Assembly: GCA_031273185.1 (NCBI GenBank)
Contig: JAISSG010000158.1
Coordinates: 1-6,744, forward strand
From: Treponema sp.
GTDB lineage: Bacteria > Spirochaetota > Spirochaetia > Treponematales > Breznakiellaceae
Length of the DNA stretch: 6,744 nt
Direction: 5' to 3'
In this document: positions 1 to 5,712 of the stretch, piece after piece
Layout: the number at the start of each line of letters is the position of its first letter
Position numbering within the stretch: position 1 is the stretch's first letter
The notes under the pieces: model-generated
The model's input: only the letters and a program-made list of their open reading frames with translations
What the model was told of the DNA's origin: nothing
Database searches by the model: none
Translations under genes and position numbers: made by a program

Positions 1-350
1 CCCTCGGCGGCGCGTATTCGCGGAACGCTTACCGTATGCGGCCCGACACCGTGCGCCGCTTCCAGATGCTCGGCGTGCATGAGCAGCGCGATAAATTCGT
101 ACAGATACCGTTCCAGCCCAAACAAAACGCCAACGCCGACATCGTCAATGCCGCCCTGCATCGCCCGGTCCATCGCTTCGGTGTGCCAGGCATAGTCGGA
201 TTTTGGCCCCGTCGGGTGCAGCTTCTCGTAGCTTTCCTTGTGGTACGTTTCCTGAAACAGGATGTAAGTTCCGATACCGGTATCTTTCAGCATGGCGTAC
301 TCGTCTACAGTCGTGGCGGCAATGTTCACGTTCAGCCTGCGTATGCGGTG
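1..350 (-). pseudogene. hydG: [FeFe]-hydrogenase maturase HydG, 5'-truncated remnant (also cut by the left edge)
   Basis: Intact HydG is a radical-SAM tyrosine lyase that makes the CO and CN ligands of the [FeFe]-hydrogenase H-cluster. The minus-strand translation reads RRLNVNIAATTVDEYAMLKD, then TGIGTYILFQETYH, KLHPTGPKSDYAWHTEAMDR, GGIDDVGVGVLFGLERY and HGVGPHTVSVPRIRAAEG. These closely match the region following the radical-SAM core in HydG (RRVNVN, GIGTYQLFQETYH, HPxGPKSD, DDVGxGxLFGL, HTISVPR). About 115 codons are uninterrupted. Similarity stops just upstream of RIRRLNVN, near 347. The same frame meets a TAA stop at 399-401, and no ATG or ribosome site lies between. The N-terminal half, which should carry the CX3CX2C cluster motif, is absent and not visible in another frame. 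The C-terminus lies beyond the window. I read it as a 5'-deleted pseudogene; an assembly junction is the main alternative. Confidence 0.75.
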
Positions 351-407
351 AAAACGATGGGTATCGGAATTCAAGGGGCACGGAAGGGCCAGTACCTGTT
401 ATGGGGT

Positions 408-442
408 AAAAAAAAGAAACCCAGCACCTAACAGGCACTGGG
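408..442 (-). terminator. Intrinsic terminator of the flagellin gene
   Basis: Read on the minus strand, CCCAGTGCC, the loop TGTTA, and GGTGCTGGG form a 9-bp stem (seven Watson-Crick pairs and two G-T pairs). It is followed at once by TTTC and a run of eight T. It begins 36 bases after the flaB stop codon and is oriented to end the flaB transcript. The hydG remnant starts about 60 bases further on, so flaB transcription should not normally enter it. Confidence 0.88.
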
Positions 443-462
443 CTACCTTTCCGAGACATCGT

Positions 463-486
463 CTGCAATAAGCGTACTTATTGCAG
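463..486 (-). repeat. Perfect inverted repeat spanning the flaB stop codon
   Basis: CTGCAATAAG and CTTATTGCAG are exact reverse complements separated by 4 bases, giving a 10-bp stem with a tetraloop. The TAA stop of flaB (478-480) and the last glutamine codon lie inside one arm. The true terminator with its T-run is separate, at 408-442, so this is an additional 3' hairpin in the flagellin mRNA. A role in 3'-end stability or in translation termination is inference. Confidence 0.7.
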
Positions 487-1338
487 GAGCTGAAGAACCG
501 TTTGTCCTTTCTGGTTCGCCTGCGCCAGCATGGCAGTTCCGGACTGTGCAAGAATCCTGTTCTTGGTGAATTCGACCGTTTCATTAGCCATGTTGACATC
601 CCGGATGCGGGACTCTGCGGCTTGCAGGTTTTCGGCCCCAACGTCGAGGCCGCGGACCGCGTGTTCCAGGCGGTTCTGGTAGGCGCCAAGATCAGCACGT
701 TGCTTGTTGATTCTCTTGAGCGCTACATCGAGGGTTCCAATGGCACGATTGGCGCTGTCCGGCACGGACAGCGAAATAAAGGTATTGTCACCGAAGTTCC
801 GGATCCCAAGACCCTTCGCAGTCATAGTGCCAATATTTACCTGTTCCCGCTGATCCATGTTGGCGCCGATATGGAACCACATGGACGCGGTAATCAGGTT
901 TTCGCCCGAGACTCGGGCAAAGCGTCCGGTTAGCAGATTCATCCCGTTGAACTGGGCGTGCGAGGCAATCCTGTCCACCTCATCGACCAAAGCCGAAACT
1001 TCGATCTGGATGTACATACGGTCCTCATCGGAGTAGATACCGTTTGAGGCCTGCACCGCCAATTCGCGGAGACGATGGATAATGTCCTGGGATTCCTGGA
1101 GATAGCCCTCCGTGACCTGAATGAATGAAATACCATTCTGGGCGTTGAATGACGCCATGTTCAAACCACGAATTTGAGCGCGCATCTTCTCAGAAACGGC
1201 GAGTCCCGAAGCATCATCACCGGCGCGGTTGATGCGCATGCCACTCGACAGCTTTTCCATGTTCTTGTCCAGAGAATTCTGGGTAACTTTGAGGGACCTG
1301 TCGGCAAACATCGCACTTAAGTTGTGATTGATTATCAT
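478..1338 (-). CDS. flaB: Periplasmic flagellar filament core protein FlaB (flagellin)
   Basis: This is a 286-residue flagellin, the usual length of treponemal FlaB. It polymerises into the core of the periplasmic flagellar filament after export by the flagellar type III system, so it has no signal peptide. The N-terminal D0/D1 region starts [14 protein letters not shown] and carries [20 protein letters not shown] near residues 29-48, then AQIRGLN and NGISFIQV. The middle has [13 protein letters not shown], typical of spirochaete FlaB, and there is no large variable D2/D3 insert. The C-terminal D1/D0 helices include [29 protein letters not shown] and [20 protein letters not shown]. The start at 1338 is fixed by family alignment and by AAAGGAG at 1344-1350, 5 bases upstream. 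The frame stays open to 1404, but that extension is leader sequence. It has its own sigma-28-type promoter and terminator, so it is probably monocistronic. Which FlaB paralogue it is cannot be told here. Confidence 0.96.
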   Translation of the reverse strand: MIINHNLSAMFADRSLKVTQNSLDKNMEKLSSGMRINRAGDDASGLAVSEKMRAQIRGLNMASFNAQNGISFIQVTEGYLQESQDIIHRLRELAVQASNGIYSDEDRMYIQIEVSALVDEVDRIASHAQFNGMNLLTGRFARVSGENLITASMWFHIGANMDQREQVNIGTMTAKGLGIRNFGDNTFISLSVPDSANRAIGTLDVALKRINKQRADLGAYQNRLEHAVRGLDVGAENLQAAESRIRDVNMANETVEFTKNRILAQSGTAMLAQANQKGQTVLQLLQ

Positions 1339-1343
1339 ATTCA

Positions 1344-1350
1344 CTCCTTT
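1344..1350 (-). promoter_or_regulatory. Ribosome binding site of flaB
   Basis: AAAGGAG on the minus strand lies 5 bases before the ATG at 1338. It decides the start MIINHNL over the in-frame upstream ATG codons at 1404 and 1365. Confidence 0.85.
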
Positions 1351-1359
1351 GGCTTTTTC

Positions 1360-1472
1360 CGGCATACCGCTGCCATTTGCAGCTTTTGTCGCCGCGGCTT
1401 CCATGCCGTATTACAAAGTAATTCGGCATTCACAAAAGTAAATGCCCGTTGTGCCATGGCGTTTTTAACGCC
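1360..1472 (-). promoter_or_regulatory. Hairpin-rich flaB mRNA leader
   Basis: The untranslated leader between the predicted transcription start (about 1556) and the flaB ATG is roughly 215 nt and holds several inverted repeats. GGCGTT/AACGCC form a hairpin at 1458-1472 with a 3-base loop. ATGCCG and ATTAC pair with GTAAT and CGGCAT at 1403-1429, with one mismatch and a 3-base loop. This is enclosed by CTTTTGT/ACAAAAG (1383-1389 and 1432-1438). GCTGC/GCAGC form a hairpin at 1369-1383. A second ATGCCG in the RNA at 1360-1365, about 10 nt before the ribosome site, could pair with CGGCAT at 1403-1408 instead. Regulation by this leader is inferred; the repeats are seen directly. Confidence 0.45.
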
Positions 1473-1562
1473 GACCCTCTACCCATCTGTCCCCGGAAGG
1501 GTGAGGATACCGGACAGCCGAGGAGGCCCAACGGGCGCACGGTTATTCCGGTTCTATGTTGA

Positions 1563-1589
1563 ATATCGGAATTAGATAAAAAGGCTTTA
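1563..1589 (-). promoter_or_regulatory. Sigma-28 (FliA)-type promoter of flaB
   Basis: On the minus strand, TAAAG at the -35 position and TCCGATAT at the -10 position are separated so that exactly 15 bases lie between TAAA and the -10 octamer. The known flagellar sigma-28 consensus is TAAA-N15-GCCGATAA, so -35 is perfect and -10 matches 6 of 8. It lies 23 bases beyond the lipoprotein stop codon and reads toward flaB. No sigma-70 promoter of comparable quality was seen here. Confidence 0.7.
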
Positions 1590-1612
1590 GGGAAATTTAC
1601 CGGGCGTGGCGG

Positions 1613-2758
1613 CTAATTATCAATTCTTCTTAATATAGAAAGAAGCTCGGCGCCCCTTAGGGGCTGCTCGGGGCGGAAATTCCGGCCATCGGGGAGGGAG
1701 ATAAGCTCTGTCTCCACGCAGCCGAGGATCGAATCGAAGAACCGCGAAAGCGGGGGTATGTCGGCTATGGGGCTGCGGGGGTTGGGGCCTGCCGCGTAAC
1801 GCGCCGAGTAGCGGGAGAGCATGCCCCGGTCGGCGCGCGCCTCGGCGTGCAGGTGCCAGACGAACCAGGCCGCCCCCGCGCGAGTGACGATGTCATCCGC
1901 CCTTGGCGTGGCGGCCCCCGGCCATTCACTCAAGCCGATGTCCTGCGTGCGCGGAATAAAGGCGCGCTCCAGAAGGCGGCTGAACAATTCGGCATTGGGG
2001 ACGTTCCTGCCCCCGGTTAAAAAGCGCAAAAGCTGCGTCTCGTTTTTCGCAAGGGATATGCAGTCGTTCCAGCTAATGCCGTCCCGCCCGAGCACGTCAA
2101 GGGTTCCGGCGGCCACGTCGCCGGTATCCCGCAGCTCCCAGGCGCGGTCCCGATCCGGCTTGTAGCTTTCGAGGTAAACGGCATCCAGGGCCGAGGCAAA
2201 GGCCACGTCAAAGGCGCCGGCGGCCTCGGAAAACCGGCTCATCTCGGCGAGCGCCCTGCCCTTTTCAACGTTCAGTTCGCCAACTCCCACGGCCCGCTGG
2301 CCGGCGATGGACAGTTCCCTCTCGATCATCTCCAGCCTCCGCGCGGGATCGCCTTCAAGACGGATCCCCAGGATGACCGCGGGGATGTTCCCCGGCGAAA
2401 CGGCAACGGACTGGCGGTGCAGGCGCTGGGCCTCGCTGTACCTGCCCTCCAGGATAGCGAGCCTGCCCGACCATGCGATAAGCCTGCCCGAATAATCGGC
2501 ATCGGCGGACGCTTCCCCTTCCAGGCCGGCAACCATCTGGCGCGCCGACCTCATCTCGCCCTGCCGCCTGCGCGCCTCGGCCCCGCCGGCGGCCTCAAGG
2601 GGAACGACCAGCGCCTCAAGCTTCGCAAGGCTCGCTTCCATCTGATCCCTGTGGCTGTCCACCAATATGTCACCCTTCATGGAGACGCAGGCTGAAAAAA
2701 GCGCCGCCGCGATGCACAGCGCCGGCAGCGCAACAGTGTCCGTCCGTGGCTTTTTCAT
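1613..2758 (-). CDS. Putative lipoprotein with TPR-like repeats, function unknown
   Basis: The 381-residue protein begins MKKPRTDTVALPALCIAAAL and then FSAC. This is a basic n-region, a hydrophobic core and a lipobox ending at Cys24. Phe at -3 is non-standard but tolerated by the relaxed spirochaetal lipobox. After the Cys comes a charged, helix-rich stretch (about 36-82), then a TPR-like unit (about 91-124, with AILEGRYSEAQRLHRQSVAV and SPGN). A second, weaker helical repeat lies at about 162-190 (KGRALAEMSRFSEAAGAFDVA). The C-terminal half (about 225-381) is not recognised. The ATG at 2758 sits 6 bases after GGAGG; the adjacent ATG at 2761 is only 3 bases away and is the alternative start. 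The gene begins 14 bases after the stop of the large propeller protein, so co-translation is likely. I infer an envelope scaffold or adaptor that partners the upstream protein. The specific role is unknown. Confidence 0.82.
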   Translation of the reverse strand: MKKPRTDTVALPALCIAAALFSACVSMKGDILVDSHRDQMEASLAKLEALVVPLEAAGGAEARRRQGEMRSARQMVAGLEGEASADADYSGRLIAWSGRLAILEGRYSEAQRLHRQSVAVSPGNIPAVILGIRLEGDPARRLEMIERELSIAGQRAVGVGELNVEKGRALAEMSRFSEAAGAFDVAFASALDAVYLESYKPDRDRAWELRDTGDVAAGTLDVLGRDGISWNDCISLAKNETQLLRFLTGGRNVPNAELFSRLLERAFIPRTQDIGLSEWPGAATPRADDIVTRAGAAWFVWHLHAEARADRGMLSRYSARYAAGPNPRSPIADIPPLSRFFDSILGCVETELISLPDGRNFRPEQPLRGAELLSILRRIDN

Positions 2759-2762
2759 CATG

Positions 2763-2771
2763 CCCCTCCCC
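2763..2771 (-). promoter_or_regulatory. Strong ribosome binding site of the lipoprotein gene
   Basis: GGGGAGGGG on the minus strand fills almost the whole gap between the upstream TAA (2773-2775) and the tandem start codons ATGATG (2761-2756). Its spacing favours the second ATG. Its position directly behind the upstream stop points to translational coupling. Confidence 0.7.
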
Positions 2772-2772
2772 G

Positions 2773-5484
2773 TTACCTGAATTGCCAGCGGTACAACTGC
2801 CGATCCATTCCCATGCCAAAAACCTCGGCCTTCCTGCCGCCCTGCGCCGGAACAAAAAACGGCCTGCCCCACACCGGCAGGGGGAAGCCTTCCAGGGAAC
2901 GGAAGTTGCGCGTGTAGGCGTGCAGGGCGTTGCCCTCGCCGGTGATAAACACCTCCGGGGCTTTGTCGCCGTCGCAGTCAAAGGCCGTTATGTACCCCTC
3001 TTCCATCACGGAAAAGCCCTGAATGCGCTGATACAGAATTTCGCCGTCAAGGCCGACCCGGAAGAGGGTTCCGTCGGACGAAACGAGCCAGAGGTACTCC
3101 CCGTCAAAGACCGGCTGCTGGTAGAAAACCCCGCCGAGCATGAGAGGGAACGGCGGGACGGGAGAGGCGTTCTCGCCATAAACGGAAAATTCCCCGTCCT
3201 GGCACACAAAGGCGACATGCACCCGGTTGCCGTGCGAAAACAACAGCGGCGAGCCGAACCCAATGCCCGTGCTCCCGCCGAATTCACCCAGGCCGCTGAT
3301 CCTTGACGTTGGCACGGGCCAGTTTGGCAGCGCCCTCCCGTCCGTGTCCAGCAGCCAGATCTCGCCAAAAAAGCTCTTGGGGTAGGCAGCCGCATAGCTG
3401 TTCGCCCCGCCCCGCGCCGGAACGGCCAGGAAAGAGGGCGGCGAGCGGAGGGCCGCGACGAACGAGGTCTCCCAGGCGTCCTGCCTGCCGCTTTCGTCAA
3501 CGGCATAGACCCCGCCGTCCTCGTCGCAGAGGTAGAGCCTGCCCCCGTAGGCCCGTGGTGGGGAGGAGAGCCTGAGCCCGGTAAGCGCCGGGAAACCCGG
3601 CAAGGGCTCCATGTCCGCGTCCACGAGCGTCACGCGCCCGCGATCGGTGACCACCCAGGCGTTTACCGCGCCCCTTCTCCCGCCTTCGGCGGGAACAACC
3701 CAGTGGCTGCCCTGCCCGGAAAGCTCGCGGGTGCTGTTGTCCGCAGGGTTAAGCGAAAAGGAGGAACCGCCCGACGTGAGGAATATCCGGCTGCTTTCCC
3801 CGCTGCCCGCCCCATAGACACGGTTCGACGGCCTCCCGCCGATCTTAACCGGGTAACCGCTCGCAAGACTTACGCCGCCTCCTGCGCCGGGAACAAGGGC
3901 GAGCGAAATGTCAACCAGGCCCCTGTCAAAACCCATGCGGACAAGCCCCTGGCGGTAAAGGGCCAGAAAGCTGCTCAGGGCGGTATTCTTTCTCAGGAAG
4001 AACGGTATTGACAGATCGAGGGAATAGTAAAGGCTGAAACCGCTTGCGGCGTTAACACCGTCCGCCGCCCTTCCCCCGGCAATGTTCCGCCAGTCGGCAG
4101 TCCTGGGCAGCACGTCATTCCTCTGCATTGCGCGTAACGCCGAAAGGAGGGCCTCTGCCGATTCGCTTGCAAGAAGAAAGTCCCTGTAGATGGTGTAATA
4201 CGGGGAAGGCAGGAAAAGGCCCCATCGCCGCAGAAGGCTTTGCAGAAATTCGGGAATCTCAATCCGGGGAATTCGCGTCCCGTCAAGATTCAGCCTGACG
4301 CTTTCGCCAAGGGCAATTGATCTGAACGCCCGATCAAAAACCTCCTTCCGTTTGCGCTCGTCGGTAATTTGGATCGCGTAAACCGGATGGGGCCTCCCTT
4401 CAATCCCAAAGGCCGCGAATTCATTTCCCGACCATGAGAAGAGAATGTCGCTAAGGGTCAGGCCCAGTATGGCGCGGGAAGATCTGTCCGCCTGCCTGAT
4501 GGTATCGTCCAGCCCCGGGGAGAACACAAGGGCGGCCCGGTACAGTTCCTCCAGCTTTCCCGCCGAAAGGATCGTCACGTATTGCGCGTTTGCGGGGACG
4601 CGCTCCGCCATGCCCGGGGCCTGCGAGCGCCGCTCAAGAAGGCGGCTTAAATTTTCCTGGCGGGAAGACACCGGCGCCGCAAGCCGGAATTCAAATTTCT
4701 TGGGGTATATCGAAAGGCCCGCTTCAACCATCGAGCCAAATTCGATGTTGTCCAGGATTGCCGCGATGCTTGGAGCCTGTTCAGATAAAATGCCGCCAAT
4801 AAATTCATGGGAGATTAGAAGCGCCGCATCATACGATGACGGCTTGATGATGCTAAAGGCCTCGACGGAATCTTCCGCCGTAGACCGGGATTCAAAAACC
4901 CTGGAACTGTTGGTTATGAAAAGGAGGTTGCGGCACGGGCCGATAAACAGCGTCATGGCGCCCATGCGGTACTCAAAGCGGGAATTACCCCTCGCCTGCA
5001 CATAGTACAGGCCGGGAATGGGAACAAAGCGGGAAACGACTGGAAGGATTCGCAGCAGCGGCGAAAGGAGCCTCATGTCCCAGGCCCCCACCAGCGTTTG
5101 GCTTGCCCCTTCCCTGGCATCAAGGAGGGCAAACTCAAGGTTTCCGCGCATGAAAAAACGCAGCAGGCGGCTTTTCAGGAAGGGGCTGTCATTCAGCGCA
5201 TTGAGCAGGGGCTCGGCAAAGGCCAGTCCCGGCAAGGCGGATATTTCATTGAGGGAACCGTGGGACACAATACCGTCAAGCAGGCGCGCCGGGTTGGAAA
5301 CGCTTACTCGGAAGATCGCCGAATCGGGGACAACCGAAGACGCGCTGACCCGGCCAACCAGGGAGAAGACCGTCCAGGCGATGACGATAACAACGAGGAC
5401 GCAGACCAGTGTCACTATAAATTTCAAGAACCGTCTGGGCTTTTTTGCTTTGGTTCCGGGTTTATCACCGTTGTTGTTATCCAT
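2773..5484 (-). CDS. Membrane-anchored protein with C-terminal beta-propeller-like (PQQ/FG-GAP-like) domain, function unknown
   Basis: This is a 903-residue protein. Residues 1-18 are hydrophilic and basic (KAKKPRR), followed by one transmembrane segment at about 19-43 (FLKFIVTLVCVLVVIVIAWT). The rest therefore probably lies outside the cytoplasm on a signal anchor. Residues about 50-540 look like two related modules. Each opens with a VP(D/A) beta-strand motif (VVPDSAIFRVSV at 51; RVPANAQYVTIL at 295) and has later strands such as LLFITNSSRVFES and FLLASESAEALL. The style recalls DUF3352-type proteins, but that is a guess. Residues about 542-903 carry recurring aromatic-Pro turns (SGYPVKIGG, PLPGFPALTG, ALPNWPVPTS, PVPPFPLMLGG, SLEGFPLPVWG), (D/E)DGGVYAVD and an FDCDGDKAPEVFITG acidic loop, as in propeller or FG-GAP repeats. 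No strong ribosome site precedes 5484; in-frame upstream starts up to 5625 exist, but they would put a long hydrophilic tail before the anchor. It is the first gene of an operon with the lipoprotein. Confidence 0.8.
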   Translation of the reverse strand: MDNNNGDKPGTKAKKPRRFLKFIVTLVCVLVVIVIAWTVFSLVGRVSASSVVPDSAIFRVSVSNPARLLDGIVSHGSLNEISALPGLAFAEPLLNALNDSPFLKSRLLRFFMRGNLEFALLDAREGASQTLVGAWDMRLLSPLLRILPVVSRFVPIPGLYYVQARGNSRFEYRMGAMTLFIGPCRNLLFITNSSRVFESRSTAEDSVEAFSIIKPSSYDAALLISHEFIGGILSEQAPSIAAILDNIEFGSMVEAGLSIYPKKFEFRLAAPVSSRQENLSRLLERRSQAPGMAERVPANAQYVTILSAGKLEELYRAALVFSPGLDDTIRQADRSSRAILGLTLSDILFSWSGNEFAAFGIEGRPHPVYAIQITDERKRKEVFDRAFRSIALGESVRLNLDGTRIPRIEIPEFLQSLLRRWGLFLPSPYYTIYRDFLLASESAEALLSALRAMQRNDVLPRTADWRNIAGGRAADGVNAASGFSLYYSLDLSIPFFLRKNTALSSFLALYRQGLVRMGFDRGLVDISLALVPGAGGGVSLASGYPVKIGGRPSNRVYGAGSGESSRIFLTSGGSSFSLNPADNSTRELSGQGSHWVVPAEGGRRGAVNAWVVTDRGRVTLVDADMEPLPGFPALTGLRLSSPPRAYGGRLYLCDEDGGVYAVDESGRQDAWETSFVAALRSPPSFLAVPARGGANSYAAAYPKSFFGEIWLLDTDGRALPNWPVPTSRISGLGEFGGSTGIGFGSPLLFSHGNRVHVAFVCQDGEFSVYGENASPVPPFPLMLGGVFYQQPVFDGEYLWLVSSDGTLFRVGLDGEILYQRIQGFSVMEEGYITAFDCDGDKAPEVFITGEGNALHAYTRNFRSLEGFPLPVWGRPFFVPAQGGRKAEVFGMGMDRQLYRWQFR

Positions 5485-5650
5485 AAGTATAGACTGTAAA
5501 CCATCAAGGCAAAAAAATGAAGATACTTTCGGTAACATTTCTATTTGAGGCATCTCGGGGTACACCAGGGATTTTCGGTGGCTGCCATTCGGGCATGACC
5601 GGGATTTATACTTTACTTTTCGCATAATATTTATTTAGCTTTTCGCAAAG

Positions 5651-5656
5651 ATTATA
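5651..5656 (-). promoter_or_regulatory. Possible -10 element for the propeller-lipoprotein operon
   Basis: A perfect TATAAT reads leftward here, inside the 23-bp repeat array. It would start transcription near 5644, about 160 nt before the ATG at 5484. The hexamer 17 bases upstream (TACAGT) is a poor -35, so the promoter would need an activator or another sigma factor. The region is AT-rich, so chance is a real possibility. Confidence 0.3.
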
Positions 5657-5677
5657 CTATACTTTTCGCTGAAACTG

Positions 5678-5686
5678 TATTATACT
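5678..5686 (+). promoter_or_regulatory. Possible -10 element for the ATPase gene
   Basis: Overlapping TATTAT and TATACT hexamers lie 27-35 bases upstream of the ATPase start codon, between the third and fourth CTTTTCGC-type repeats. No convincing -35 is seen 16-18 bases upstream. A protein bound to the repeat array would overlap this element. Confidence 0.3.
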
Positions 5687-5696
5687 TAACGCAAGC

Positions 5697-5706
5697 AGGA
5701 GAAAGG
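5697..5706 (+). promoter_or_regulatory. Ribosome binding site of the ATPase gene
   Basis: AGGAG and AAAGG lie in tandem, 11 and 6 bases before the ATG at 5713. The second has normal spacing and supports this start. Confidence 0.7.
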
Positions 5707-5712
5707 TACAAT

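Larger units (their letters stand above)
5606..5692. repeat. Four direct repeats with an exact 23-bp period in a divergent promoter region
   Basis: CTTTTCGC occurs at 5616, 5639 and 5662, and the variant CTTAACGC at 5685, each exactly 23 bp from the last. The bases before each copy are AT-rich. Three of the four end in TA directly before the CTT, in TTATACTTTA, TTATACTATA or TATTATA; the second copy is preceded by ATTTATTTAG. The array fills the space between the divergent propeller-protein and ATPase genes and overlaps the probable promoters of both. Even spacing of about 2.2 helical turns suits a series of protein-binding sites (operator or iteron-like). The protein that binds is unknown. 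Confidence 0.75.

Noticed and set aside
36..431. Plus-strand open frame of 131 codons opposite hydG
   Set aside because: It is the complement of the HydG frame, shows no family motif and runs through the flaB terminator.
1339..1404. N-terminal extension of flagellin starting at 1404
   Set aside because: The extra 22 residues match no flagellin, and the family start MIINHN at 1338 has a good ribosome site directly upstream. The extension overlaps leader hairpins.
1590..1612. Terminator after the lipoprotein gene
   Set aside because: No stem followed by a T-run was found between the TAG at 1613-1615 and the flaB promoter, so read-through into flaB is possible.
2762..2872. Longer start of the lipoprotein at 2872
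   Set aside because: It would overlap the upstream coding region by 100 bases and place 37 residues before a clear lipoprotein signal peptide. The strong ribosome site belongs to 2758 or 2761.
5606..5692. The 23-bp repeats as a CRISPR array
   Set aside because: The conserved core is only about 8 bases and the period is 23 bp; CRISPR repeats are longer and are separated by spacers of similar length. No cas gene is present.
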